Source of the DNA: Atrina japonica
Taxonomy: Eukaryota > Mollusca > Bivalvia > Pterioida > Pinnidae
Assembly (NCBI GenBank): GCA_030159075.1
Contig: BROG01000139.1
Location: forward strand, 1-64,000
DNA length: 64,000 bases
Direction of reading: 5' to 3'
The notes under the pieces were generated by a model. It was not told the origin of the DNA. It searched no databases and was given only the letters and a program-made list of their open reading frames with translations. The position numbers were made by a program, and so were the translations under genes. Below, piece after piece: positions 37,101 through 52,100 of this stretch (position 1 is the first letter of the stretch; the number at the start of each line of letters is the position of its first letter).

Positions 37101-40100
37101 TAACACTACTGTTATACATAACACTTGACAGGTAACACTAATGTTGTATGCAACACTTGACAGGTAACACTACTGTTATACACAACACTTGACAGGTAAC
37201 ACTAATGTTATACACAACACTTGACAGGTAACACTACTGTTATACATAACAGGCAACACCTCTGCTATACACAACAATTGACAGGTATAATCCAAAGTAT
37301 ATATTGGTATAGAATGTATGGACCCAATTTCATCAAAATCGGTGAAGGAATGAAAGTGTTTCAGCAATGAAAAGGAAAGTTAGCAGACCATCCACTGAAC
37401 AGATGGGCAACTGGAGAGATAAACAGATGGACAGATGAAAGATATAGAATAATACATCCCATCTTACAACAGATACATAAAAATAATATCAGCAAACGAA
37501 CAAACAACAAAAGAAAAACTCCATTCTCCAAATAAACAAAATGAACAAAAAACAATTGTCCATGAACACGGATTACAGTATCCATAGTAAATGCCATGAT
37601 ACAAACAACACAATTCTGAAAAGCGACAGATATACATGCATTCATATCATAAATATATCGTTATGAGAGGTTTCACCCCATCATCAATTACATATGAAAG
37701 ATTGGAATTTTTCCCCTATAATCATTAGTCCTTTTCAGAGAAATTTTCTATATTGATACATTTCGACAAGTTAGGACTTTGCAACAGCCAATCTGTATAC
37801 ACTCTTTTTAAAGTGTTCTTTCGGAACATGTTGTTTTGTTTAAATTTAAATATTATAACAAAAGCAGTGCCCTGTAAGAGGTGTCTTGCAGAATATAAAG
37901 TGAAAAATGCAAGTGGGTGGCATGCCACGATATGTGTTATGATATACACCACCATAGATCTAATGGAAAATTCAGTAAATATTCAAGCTCAGTCGTTATT
38001 TCATTATCTTACAAATACAGCAGAATGTCAGTAATAAGAGCACCTTAGTGACACTGACAGACTCAAAGTGGTCTGATTAGCGAGGTGGTCTCTTAAGTGA
38101 GGGGCAGGACTTACATAATACAGTGGAACCTCTGTATTAAGACCACTTAACTGACTGACTCAAAGTGGTCTGATTAAGGATATGGTCTCTTAAGTGAGGG
38201 GCAAGACTTACTTAACACAGTAGATCCTCGAAATTAAGACCACTTAACTGACTGACTCAAAGTGGTCTGATTAGCGAGGTGGTCTCTTAAGTGAGGGGCA
38301 AGACTTACTTAACACAGTAGATCCTCGAAATTAAGACCACTTAACTGACTGACTCAAAGTGGTCTGATTAGCGAGGTGGTCTCTTAAGTGAGGGGCAAGA
38401 CTTACTTAACACAGTAGATCCTCGAAATTAAGACCACTTAACTGACTGACTCAAAGTGGTCTGATTAAGGATATGGTCTCTTAAGTGAGGGGCAGGACTT
38501 ACTTAACACAGTAGATCCTCGAAATTAAGACCACCTATCTGACAGACTCAAAGTGGTCTGATTAAGGATATGGTCTCTTAAGTGAGGGGCAGGACTTACT
38601 TAACACAGTAGATCCTCGAAATTAAGACCACCTATCTGACAGACTCAAAGTGGTCTGATTAAGGATATGGTCTCTTAAGTGAGGGGCAGGACTTACTTAA
38701 TACAGTAGAACCTCTGTATTAAGACCACTTAACTGACAGACTCAAAGTGGTCTGATTAAGGATATGGTCTCTTAAGTGAGGGGCAGGACTTACTTAATAC
38801 AGTAGAACCTCTGTATTAAGACCACTTAACTGACTGACTCAAAGTGGTCTGATTAGAGAGGTGGTCTCTTCAGTGAAGAAGTGGACATCAGTATTTATAC
38901 AGAAAATTTCAAGTAAACATTTATGGTCTTATAGACAGGTTGGTCTCTTAAGACAGGTTGTCTCAAAGTGAGGTTCTTCTATGTTGTTATTTGTAAAACT
39001 GAATGTAATTGACATTGAAATCCATTTCTTTTGAATTCAAATATAAAACTTTTGATTCAAACTTATGATTTCCACTAAAAGAAGAAAAATACCAGAGTAT
39101 ATGATACTAATAATTTGAGTACCGAATAAGTACTCAAACTATTTTTGAATTTTTCTAAATGTTTCGTCAGATGAGCCACGAATTTTATCATCATTACTAA
39201 TTGTATGAAACACTTCCAATTTTTGTCGCCCTTTTATGATAAAAAACATGTTAATTCAGTGTTAAATTGGCCCTTAATCACCAGAGACTTATGAATGGCA
39301 TTTTTGTCCATGCAACAATTATCTAGCTAGAAAATTTCGCTTTCATTTTAAATTTGCTTCTCATGTATAAGAGTGAAAAGGAGAAATTAAACCGGATCAA
39401 AAATTTTCAGGTGTACAGAATTTTCAGTATATATCTTGTGTTTTCATTTCAAATTCATAAAATAAAAATGAAATGAGCTTGATTATTTACTAAATTTGGT
39501 GGCACCTGGCAGACCCAGATTATACAGGATATGACATCATGCCCTCATACATATTCATGCTACAGCTTTTTATGACACACAACATACAAATAAACACATC
39601 AACTCCCATCAACAAAAAACTTGTGAATTATACTCAAGTCTGAGAATATTCTCAACTTGGCCTACTTAGCCAATAGGATTTCAAGATAAGACTTTTTGTT
39701 TCATAGCGCCATTCCCAAGAAGATCAAATTTAACCTATTTGCATGATGATGTAATATGAATAGAGGGATTTCTCAACGCATTACTTACCCTGACCATTCC
39801 AGACACAATGATGTAAATTCCACCGGGTGGATCGCCTTCATGTATGATAACATCTTCGTAGGCATAAGTTATCAACTTAGCTTTTTCCTGAAATCACAAA
39901 AATAAAACTTGATAATGTTGATACAATAAACATGTTGTGTTTGAGGAATACCCCAATGTACATGTAAATTAAAAACCGATCTCTCACCGCTCCTGTTTTC
40001 TGATATGTCGCGTAGAAAATCTACCGCAATCCATAATGGGGTCATGTGCGGATGACCTCTCATAGGTGTGCAATGTTCGACCAATGAAAATGAGACTAGC

Positions 40101-43100
40101 TTACAAAATTTTGAAAGTTTATCAAATGGTATTTAAGAAAGGTAATTCATTTTATAGAAAAGAAACTGTCAGTCAGAAAAATTACATCGAAATATCTTTG
40201 TCGAATGTATCCAAAGTTATGAAAAGAATTCTCTGCTTCCGGATTTTGTGTGCTCAGTCTTGTTTATACTGTTGAAAATATTTACATCTGTCATTTGATC
40301 ACTTACAAGATCTTGTAAGTCACGTTTTCATTGATCGAAAATGACACACCTACAAGGTCATCCACACAGGACCCCATAGAGGATCTTGTTAGATCCTAAA
40401 TGCGACATATCAGAAAACGGGGTTGTGGTCAGACATGAGTTTTAATTAGGTTGTATGCTCACAAGAGTTAAATCATTGATTTCAAATTTCAAGTCCCATA
40501 ACTCTAGCAAGTACATTAGCCTATATCGATGGCCATATGGTGGCAGCCAGGAGGAGAGAACCAAATTACAATGTACCTAGGAAGAGACCACTGGCCTTCC
40601 GCAAGTAAATTGGCAAAATTTCTCACAAAAATCAGCTTAGATTCCAATGGGGCTCAAACCTGCACTGACCAGCAGTGAGAGACTTCATGATTGAAAGTGC
40701 GATGCTCTGACCACTCGGCCATGGAGGCCACCTCCAATGAAAGAAACTGAAGGTATTTGGTGGAACTGACCAAAATCAATGTGCACCCTGACCTTTGACC
40801 TCGGGGCATACAAATTTTCATTATTTTACAAGTGTTTTATGACAAATTTAATTATTTATTCAGTTACATGTCGTTGACTACTTTCTAAATGTTGGAAATG
40901 AAAATATTTACAATATACTAAGGTGGCACAAGGTGCAGACACTTTTGTGTATTTTCGTTTTTGTTTTTGTTTGTTTGGACATGTATGTACATGTTTTATG
41001 CCATGCAATATTGTAATGAATATAAAAAGAACATATACGTAAACAGTGAAATAGCGTAATAGTTTTTACATTAAACCTTATTGTACTGATGAGTTAATCC
41101 AATATGTAAAAACATAATAACAAAAGACAGAGTCCAGCCAAAATTGAAATTATGCAGCAGAATGGTTTTTAAGAAAAAATATGCTAAAGTTATTCTTGGT
41201 TTGGAATTTCTTGGCAATTTTTTGAAGTTTATTCATTTTTTCAACAAAGGTTTCATATGTTCTAGTACAGTGGAACCTTTCTTGAAAGACCTACCTGTAT
41301 GGGAGACCAATGTCGTAAAGAAAACACCTGTCTTGAGAGACCACTGTCATAAAAGACCACCTGTCTTGAGAGACAACAGTCGTAAAAGACCTGACCGGTC
41401 TTGAAAGACAACATTCTGAAAACCACTTGGTTCAATAATCCTTTAAATAAAACATCTTTTGAGAGACAACCTGTCTTGGGAGACCACATTTCAGTGGCGG
41501 AAGGGGTGGTCTTTCAAGACAGGTTCTATTGTACAACAAATATCAAATAAGGACGTAATTTTGCTACAGTAAGAACAAATACATACCTTAATGTAAGATA
41601 TTAGATGCCGATCATTCCGCAGCCAGAAAACATGATTCAGCATTTTATCAGGTGGCGGCAGAGGGAGACTTGGGGGAGCACTCAGTAGTCGCTTCATCTT
41701 TTCTTCTACCATCTGAATCAAATTAAAAAATTCCTTTTATCCACCATCAAATTTATACCATATGAAAATTTCGTCAAGCCCAAATTTTTATTTCCATATA
41801 AAAAAATTATATTTACTGAATTAAAGCAGTTTTAATCTAATTTATGTTAGCAGGAGGGAGAATTACATCTTAAAATAAATTTTTCATTCTTATTCAAATT
41901 TACTCTAATGGTATCAGTGCAATTTTTCGTTTGGCAAGGTCATGACACACCACCTTATTGAGAACAAATGGCGACTGAAATTTGAAAACATTCCTTTTTG
42001 TGGTGTTTGAGATATGCTTTGGACAAAAGAAAAAAAGAGGGCAGACTGAAATAATGTGACCTTGACCTCTGAGATATGACATTGAGTCAAAGTCATTACA
42101 CACTGCCTCATTGAGAACAACTGCAGTGTGAAGTTTGAAATATTCCCTTTGTGGTGTGTGAGATATGCTTGGGACAAAAATATTTTACAGACTGTCATGG
42201 TGAACACCTTGTGATTTATGCTTCAGACAAAAAAACAACTATACCGTAAACACCGTAACCTGTAAATACCGTAACCTGTAAATACTGTAACCTGTAAATA
42301 CCGTAAACTGTAAATACCGTAACTTGTAAATACATGTATTACATTTTCTAACTTATGTCCTTCTGCTTCCTCCAATATTCCGTCCATCAAAAGTTCATGA
42401 ATTCCATCACGTAGATTGTTCAGAACACTTCGAATGGCTTGCCTGGTCTTTATTGACAGGGCTATATCAGGATGTTGTTTCTGTAGCATACCTAAAAGAA
42501 AGACCCATATTCTCCATGTTACTTATATCACAATGTGTGTAAATGTGTGTGTGTGTGTGTGTGTGCACATGTATATGTGTATGTATATATGTCAATTCTG
42601 TGATAAATCTTTGAGTAATCTGAAACGAACTTGAAAAAATCTTTATTAAGGGTAAAAAAAATCCTCAATAGATATGTTTTTTACTAAAATTTTGGGTAAA
42701 ATGTTGTCTTTTACAGTTAAATTTGTCTCCAAATGAAAAAACTGTCTTGAGAGACTCAATTTAAAAGAACATTCATAAATCTGACCAGGGGTTATTACTA
42801 AACTGACAGCACGGTTTTCATCTGAAGACTTTGAAATGCAGTTCATACATGTGCATGTACTAAATTCTCATTTTTATTGTTTGATAATAATAATAATAAT
42901 AATGATAATGATTGAATGACAAGAGTGAAACTGATTGGGAAATTTTTGCCCAAAGTTTTGCATTGGGAATGGGGCCTTTTACAGGACTGGCATATTGATA
43001 TCAATCCCTGTTGACTCAATGTTTTAATGTGAAAAAAACATGCATTAGTTTTCAGGAGTTTTACAACAATTAACAGTAAAGTTGAAATAATCAAATATAA

Positions 43101-46100
43101 ACTTGTGCTAGAGTATTTTTTTAAATTTGCTGGCAACAAACTTTTAACTAATGATATACCGCTGTGACTAACCTAAGCATCGGATCACATCTAATCTGCC
43201 ATTGTCACTGGCCTGTTTCATGGTTCGAGCAATTTCTCGATGATCTACCATATGGTCTATCAGCTTCCGCACCTCTTCCTCTCCTGCCACAAAACCCCTC
43301 CCGACATCATATCCATAACTCAACTGCTTACTTATCAGTAACTTCATGACATTCATAAACACAGGCATGAAAGGCTTCAGTCGAGAGAAAAAGGTCCAAA
43401 TACACAACATTAGTACAACAACAAAAAAGAGGAAACAAAAGGATCATATCCTTAAAACTTTCTCCTTAAACTGAAAGTCACAAAAGAGTTACATCATTTT
43501 CACATAAAACAGTTAATATTACTTACCATAAAACAAACATAATTCTGTTATTTATCCAATTAATACAATCACAGGGAGAATAAGAAATAAACTGTATACC
43601 TGGATATTTTTCGCCCTGGGTTATTTTTGCCCTTTCACGACAGATAACAATTATTTGCCCCGTCTTAAATTCACCAAAAATCAATATATTCTCATGGATG
43701 GCATGTATTACACTTCTTCAATTACTAAGCTTGAAAATTTTTCTTTCGTTTGAAATTCGCCTTCTCATCTAAGGGCGAAAATGGTTAAAATTAAAAAATG
43801 GCAAAAATTAAACAAAATGGTGAAAATTTCTAGGTATACAGTATTTTACCACCATGATTAGTGATAATTAACTGATCAATTTTCACAAAGTTCAACAAGG
43901 TCATTGTCATGGTAACAAACATGGCAACAGATTGGTAAATATTTCAAGTGATTAATTATAAAGAATTCATATTGAAGAATGAATTCGTTTATCATAAAAA
44001 ACATATATGAAAATGAAAATCTTAAATGAGGCAAATTTGTTAAGCTTTAGATTTTTCAAATCAAAGATTGGGTGGTCATTTTGAAAATATAAGAATAGTC
44101 CAGCGCAAAAATATTGTCTCACATAAATTTTGCGAGATGGATAAATATGTTGTACATACCTCCAAAAGACGGAGCAGCCGAGCCACCCGGAGTAGAATAA
44201 ATACAACAGCAATGACATGGATCATATGATTTTTTTCACCGTAGATAGCTGGTAAGGTAAAGCCGAGAATGATATCGAGGATTCCGACAAATATAAGCGC
44301 CAGACATAGGCAATTCCAACAGTTCTTGAAATAGGTAATTCTCTGTACCACAATCTGTACCAGCAAAAACAACATTAGTTAGAAATCGTATCACATCAAA
44401 TCTCATCACATGACCAGAGTACGAGAGTAGACTGGGCCAGTCCACCAGTGTAGCTCTGATGACATTTTTGGCATACTTCAGCTTCTCTAGTTGCCTGTTG
44501 GCGAATTGTTAAAATTTATTTATTTTACAACAATTAGGAAACAAGTTAAAAACTTATGTAACCCATACACCCCTAGAAACACATTTAGTTGGTCTTTATA
44601 CACAGTTGGTCACTAAAGGAGGTTTTACTGTATCTGTGATGAAAAGTCATTTAAATACATTTTTAAATTCAAAAATTTTACTTTCAAAAACATTAGCTCA
44701 TCGACCCCTTGAAAAACAATGGACTCTTCTATAAATCAATGACTAAGACCAATTCAAATGTGTCTTTAGGGGTGAACAGACCATTTTCGAGATGTCTTGT
44801 TACGTCAAGATTCATCATAATAGCCTGAATCGACCTTGCCCAACTTTCAGATGACATCACATCGTCTAAGTACAAACTATTGTGATGAAACTGAATGGAA
44901 TCAGACAACTTGAAAATGGTCTATTGGTCAAAAAAGAAATGCTGAAGAATCTACCTGGTTTTCAACTTTTATTTTTAATTACATGAAGGGAGCATGAATT
45001 AATTTATAATAAATGTAAAGTCTTACTTTGGTCACTGCTTCCAAGAAATATAATGCAACAAAGAGAACGTTGAGGGAACGGAAGATATTTTTCTTGTCAT
45101 GCCATTTCGGATGATATTCTGACACCACTGCAAACGTTAAGTTGACCATGTCAAGAACGATGATGACATACACGGTAATGAAGAAAGCCTGATGACGGGA
45201 AATCTCGTAAAGCTTCTGAAGAAACACACTCTTGGGTTTTGATATATCGTCTCTGTAGATAAATCTCTTTATAAACCTTTTCTAAAATAGAATATGTAAT
45301 TCTAAAATTAGTCTTGTAAATACACCTCGCTGATCAGAATTCCTATTCAGATCCTGACAATCTCTGTATTTAGTGGCACGTACATTTAAATTAAAGCATT
45401 GCCTCATAGACCTTGACAGATCAAGATGTATCTATGTTTTGAAGATGTTTGACATCTCACTTTGATGGTTCAATATACAGTAAAACCTGTATATAGGGAC
45501 CACCCAAGGGACCAGAAAATATTTACCTTTATGTGCAGGTGACCCTTATACACAGGTTCAATTTAGTTGAAGTATGCATTCAAGGGACTTGAAAAAACTG
45601 GCCTTTATAGACAGGTAATCCTTATATAGAGGTGGCTACTATAGCAGGTTTTACTGTATTTATTCTTCTAATCATTCTTATTTGGTATTCTTATACTGTA
45701 AACCCATTAATTTATGCGTGCCCTTAAATTTAACGAATTTTGTGATTGGGAAAAAATCACGAAATTTAAAGGCCACAAAAATATATTCCGGATTCTGCAA
45801 TTGTTTACAATATTTATGAAATCGCCAAAATTAAGGGCAGTGAAATATGGAAAATTGAAAAACTTTTTTTTTTTTTAAATTTTAGGGCAGCGAAATTAAA
45901 GGGGTTTACAGTATCTGATGTACATTATTAGTTATTTAGGTCTCTTTCTCATCGTCAACCAGACATATTTTCATTGACGGTCAGTAATAAATGTAAAACT
46001 GTTTTTATTTTGTGGATGACCACATTCTCATTTAGGAAATTGCCATTGTTGTCTATTTTTTAGCTACTGACCATCCACAGAACCAAAAGATGGCAATCAC

Positions 46101-49100
46101 ATGATTCTTTATATACCCAATGAAATGGCAACATTTCTGTTCAAGGTAAAGTCCAATATACATAATTATATTCCCAGAAACAGTACTTCACGACACTATT
46201 TTAATCAACCTTTCTCTGTTTGGTTAAACTACATTCAGCTATTGCAATACTGCATACCGGGAAATTATGTTCACCATTTTCGCCATCAGATGAGAGGGCA
46301 AATTTCATATAAAAGTGAAATTTTCAAGCATGTCATCCATGAACATATGGTGAATTAGGGCAAATTTAATTAAGAAGGGGTGAATATGCTTTGTCATAAG
46401 AGGGTAAAAATTTCCAGGTAAACAATGCATGTTCTATATGACTTACCAGCTTTATGTAAATATTAGGAATTTCCCAACTTTTCTTTATTTCATCAACATC
46501 GATAAACCTGGAAACAGTAAAAAAAACAAAAAAAAACATAAGTAGTGCACGCAGAGATCAACTACGATATCAGGGGCGGATCCAGGATTTTTTGAAGTGG
46601 GGATGATTTGAATTTTTCAAAGGGGAGGTTACAACCCCAATAACCTTCCCCCTAAATCCACCAATGGCAATAGAAATTTTCACTAGTCCTGAATTGAAAT
46701 GTCTTTGTCCGAATACAAATTTAACTTGTCTTTCTCACGACAGTTTTCACAATAATTTCACAACAAACCCAAACCTTTGAAACCATAATTTTAAAAATGA
46801 TTGGTGAGGAATAGCAAAAATTTGTCCGAAAACCTTGACTTATGGCTGGACTAACTGAGGCAGATAAATCCTATATTTCCCTCTCCCCATGTTTTACGAA
46901 AATGGAGCTAAAAATGGAAGGCAAACATGGACTTCTGACTGGACAAGTGAAATTGCTGTAGACAAAAATTAATTCAATAAAGATTATACTTATTTAAATA
47001 CAAAATAATATATGATCTTTAAATGTTACACATGATTTTCAGACAAGTGATTTATGCATAAAACTGACAATCAGATTTCAATATTACTTGTCCTGCAGGA
47101 CATATGGATATTTATATAATTGTTGACCTCTAGCAGTTAGATTTGCAATACGATCATAGAAATTTAAATTTGAGAAAAAAAAAATAATAATTTTTACAAG
47201 CTTCTGTTTTTGCTTTGAATAAATTTTATTCACTTCCAGACTTTATCATAAACTTTCAGACTTTTAATCAAGAAAAGGACTGGCTAAAATTATGCATATA
47301 ACTAACTTAGAATATACGTTTCTGTGATGACTTCGGAATGCAATTTTATTTTTCATAAATTTTTATCACTACTTACTTCCCCTTTTTGTCTGCAGCAACA
47401 TCCGTGCAGTCTTGAAGTTTTCTAACAGCCTCACGAGACAGCATACCCTGTTCAAACTGTCGCCAGTAGCTCATCTAAAAGTCACAAAATATTGAACTAT
47501 TTAAAATCTCAAATCTTCAGTAGTTCAACTACATATAATATGATATGATAAAAGAATACAAGGATTACTCTGATTATTAGGAGAGGACTTTCCTGATGTT
47601 GTTAAAACTTGTTGCCAAATTCTATTAAATGTGTCTATTGAATGAAATATGTTTAATCTAAAGAATAAAGGATAACTGATACAAATCTCACCTCACACCA
47701 ATATATTTTACATCCCAAACAATGAACCTGACCTTCTAGTAATCTTCTGGGCTACAAAAGGCCAATCAAACATATTATTTCTTCATGTTTTTATAATGAA
47801 TGAACCTCTTTATAAAGGCCACCTGTGTATAACGGCTACTTTTGCCCATTTCCCTGGAGTGGTCTTTATAGACAAGTTTGACTGTATTGTACATCATACC
47901 CTTTCAGCCTTCAACATTCTCAAAATAGCCTCGTTGGTCATGTCCCGTAGCTCTTTCCTGGTGTACTGTGCCGGAAGCTTACAATCACATTCTGGACATA
48001 TTGCATTCGGCCGAATATCCAACGAGTCGTCCACCTGTGCTTCTTCCTCAGTCGTCTTGTACGGATCGTCTATTTCACATGATTTCTCTACCGTGTCCCA
48101 GTCTGCATCAGCAAGAAACCTGATGAACGAACAGACACAAAATAATGATAAATAAATACTGATGAGATGAAGAATGACAGAATTATACTGTAAAATCAAA
48201 ATAATTTCGATATTCTTGTGGGTAACCAAAAACAACGAAAATAAATCCATAGTGAAAATCCTTTATTTGAATAATGGATGATAGGATAACTCATATATAA
48301 AAAAAATTAATGTCCAAAATTTTTTTTTGAAGGAAAAACCACGCACATTTTAAACCACAAAAACAAATAATTTTACACTACCGGTATGTATTTGTGTATT
48401 ATGAATAATGAAATTAAATACTTAACCAGGATAAAATTGATGTAGCATCAAAAAATGCAAAATTTCATGAAGGGACTGTGTGTTAGTAGATTGTACACTC
48501 TATCCGAGTTTTCTCCACTGCCACAAAAAACTGGCCACCGTCATAATAAATGAAATATCATTGAATGTACGTGGCATGTAAAACACCATTAAAACGACAA
48601 ACAAATGAAAGCCAAATGCTTGTCAACAGGGGATAAATATTTTACTCATCAACCCCTGAAAAACAATGGACTCTTCTGAGTAAATCAATGACTTAGACCA
48701 GCCCAAATGTGTTTTTAGGGGTGAGTGAGCTAAACTCTGACCTCTATAATTTTACTTCTGTCTTTCCTCATGTGGAAGATATTAATACATTTCTTACAAA
48801 TCAATAATGAACTACAAGATTTGTGGGCAACTAATAAAAAAAAATTAAGGGGCTCACTCTTCGAGGCTCGCTCATCTCAGCTTGCACTGCTCAACTGTAT
48901 TAAAAGTGGACAATTACAGAGGCTGATAGAACCTTTAATGAAAAGGGTCCTGTGCCCTTTAAGTTCAATTTTACATCCCAATGAGCCAAATGGAAAAAGG
49001 TAACAATGGTCATTTTACTCAAAACAATAAAGACACAAAACTTTATTCATCCAACTTGTTTTATTTAACTGACTATATAGTTTTCATTTGAAGACATGGA

Positions 49101-52100
49101 AGTTGTGAGACTCTGCTTTTGTTGGTGTACGGGATGTGAGTTGTACAGTGAGCATGTTTAGGAAATTTTGCACAAAACTGGGGGAAAAAAATTTGCATTG
49201 GGAATGGGGCATTTTACTGGATCTGTATGTTGATGATAATTACCCCTGAATTACGGTACTTCAATCTGAATGCACATTTTTGGCCTCAAGCAGTCATGTT
49301 TGATTTTGGATTGGCAACAAATGAATAAACTTTATACACATTCAGGAAATAAACATTCGTGCTTAGTCTGTTTATGATTGGTCGAGTGTTTTCAGAGCAG
49401 AATATTTAAAGTTAATACACCATCACGTCTCCATCGACTACAATGACAGACACAAAGTGATACCAAGATCTCACACAGAAATTTTCAGCAACATTTTGTT
49501 GAAATTGGGAAATCTAAAAATACACAAAACTGTTTGAAAATACAAGAATCTCTTCAAATTCATTGTCATTTGACTTCAATTGGGAAATTTCAAATCCAGG
49601 TTTGGAAAAAATGCATTTTTTACATTTTTTTTTTTTTGGCATTGGGAAAGGGGCCTTATTTCAGCCCCTATGATAGGATGGGTAACTCCTGTTACACCAT
49701 CCTTTGGACAAGACGATCTATAAAATAAATTGTAAAAGAAAAGTAAGAACCTGTCCGTTTTCAACATGTTAAGTGTTTTCTCTCTCATGTCTTCTAAAAA
49801 TCGGAGGGAATTCGCCATGGACATTCTCTTAGCTGGTGATGTGTCACTCATTCCTGTAACAAAAATAATGGAATAAATTTTTCAGACGAACTAAAGAACA
49901 TTAATGATTTGAAAATTTTTAAATCAGATTTAGATCCATGAACTAGTCCTCCATGAATGATGTACAATAACAACAAGAGTTGTCAGAAGACAACAAAGCT
50001 CACCAAAATGGATGTAAATTATCAAAATAGGTATTTGACCCACAGCTGTCAGGTTTTAAGGTCAAAAGACTGGTAATTTTTTTATTCTTTCAGCTCGATC
50101 AGGTTAACAATTTTGAAAAGTAGGTCAAAGTCTAAGGTCAAGGTAACTTGGTCAAAAGTTAAGGTACCAAATGAAAGCTCTGGTTGTAAGAAATCTATAT
50201 GTGAAATATCAAAGCCTTATCCCTCATGATTTAAAAGCCAAAGCTGAGGTTAAATTTTTTTTAAACTAGGTCAAAGTCCAAGGTCACTAGGTCAAAGGTC
50301 AAGGCCCCAAATGAAAGGTATGGTCAAAAGAAATCTATATGTGAAATATCAAAGCCCTATCCCTCATGATTTAAAATTTTTGTCCCAGCAAGCTAAAAAG
50401 AGATATATACACAGGCATGAAAATTCTCAAATTCCTAAATATTTTGTGAAAATTGCTTGAGAAACCCAGTTTGGCAATTATCTGTTTGCAAATGATTTAT
50501 TTGAACTTACTATTTGTATATATGCATACCACACTAGACCTTATGTTCACAAAATATATAGGAATATAAGAATTTTTATTCCCGTGTTTATCTCTTATTT
50601 GTTACTGTACATCAATCTACCTAAATAGTAAAAAAATGAAATAATTTTTTTCTTTTTTTGGAAAATACAGCTAATGCCCCTTTAATTTGATGTAGATATC
50701 TTCATCAAATAAATATTAAAAAACGTAAATTTACGCAAAAAGAAACTTACTTCCTAACAGTTGGTGATGAAACACCTTTGAAGACAAAAAAAAAAAAATA
50801 CCAAGCTACAGAAAATGCCGAATGAAAAAATTACTGAATTCACCTGTATGAGAATCAGTTTTCCATGCAAGCTTTGAAAAAAATACAGAAAAAAATTGTA
50901 AAGCAATATTTTATTTATTCATCACTGAATTTTCAAACTTTCCCATTTAATCTAGTAAATCTCTGCGAGAATTTTTTAAGTTTAGCAGTTGGAATAAAAG
51001 GAAAAAAAATGATAAATCAACAAAAATCAAAAGGAAACAACAAAACGGAAATTTAATTGTAGAAATGTCCTGACTTACCTAACATTTTCAACAAACCAGC
51101 ACAAGTTGTGGCATTTATAACCAACGTGAGGAATACGATACCCGAAACATGTACCAAAACCTTCAACGAAATGACAAAATCTAAATTAACTCGATCATCG
51201 AACCTTAAAGCTTCATTTGGTCTCAACCATTTCAAAGAATGGACAAGTCCACTGTCATAATTTGGGAGTGTATGATTTGAAATAAAAATTTCATAATTAT
51301 TTCATGTGTAATTTTAACTTGCCCACCCCTGAAAAATGACAGTAGACTATTCTATTTACTGACATGGGTGAGTCTAAATGTGGCCACAGGGTTGATAAGT
51401 TAATGATTAAAACAGATAATATAACAGTAAGATCAAGTATCAAAGGAAAGCAAAATTTCAACCAATATTCTTAAACACAAGACGTTGGCGCTTAGGAAAA
51501 TGCACAAGCCTTCCTCAACATCGTAGAAGTGGGCTAAAAATTAATGTGATCCTATGATCAGCCCTTTCAATATCGTAAAAACTGAAAGCCAGCAGCAGTA
51601 TCTGTCTGCCAATGTATAACTGGAAATGTTCGCTCCAATTTGATTTTGTTTTTTTCATCCTTGAATGAGAGGGCGAATATAAAATGATAGCGAAATTTTC
51701 AAACTAAATGATTGAGGCACAGATGTACATATATTTGCCATTAACGCGACTTACTCATTTTTTTTTACAGAAACGCAAACATTTGTTGTCTGGACATTTT
51801 CAAAGTCCCATAATTCTAGCAAATATTGACTGATGACGATCAAAAGTCAACACACCCAAGATTTCTGTTGAATATAGTCAATTCTCAAATTATCGCCACT
51901 CGATCCATCGCCATTCTTGCAATATTGCCGAATTTTTCAGGATTGTTTTTCTTGCTATATAAAATTCTCTTTATACCGCCATTTGCCCTTTACTTATAGA
52001 ACAAACGACTATTTCAAAGTGTCAGTTATCTCAATACAGTGAAACTTGTACCGTATTTTACGGCCTATAGGTCGATATTTTTTTTCTCCAAAGTTGTGAC

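Noticed and set aside
44355..44494. Open minus-strand segment ([20 protein letters not shown]...) with an acceptor-like AG, just upstream of the S3-S4 exon
   Set aside because: S2 joins S3 directly in the correct phase without it, and adding it would shift the frame. It overlaps the branch point and pyrimidine tract of the S3-S4 acceptor, so it is intron.
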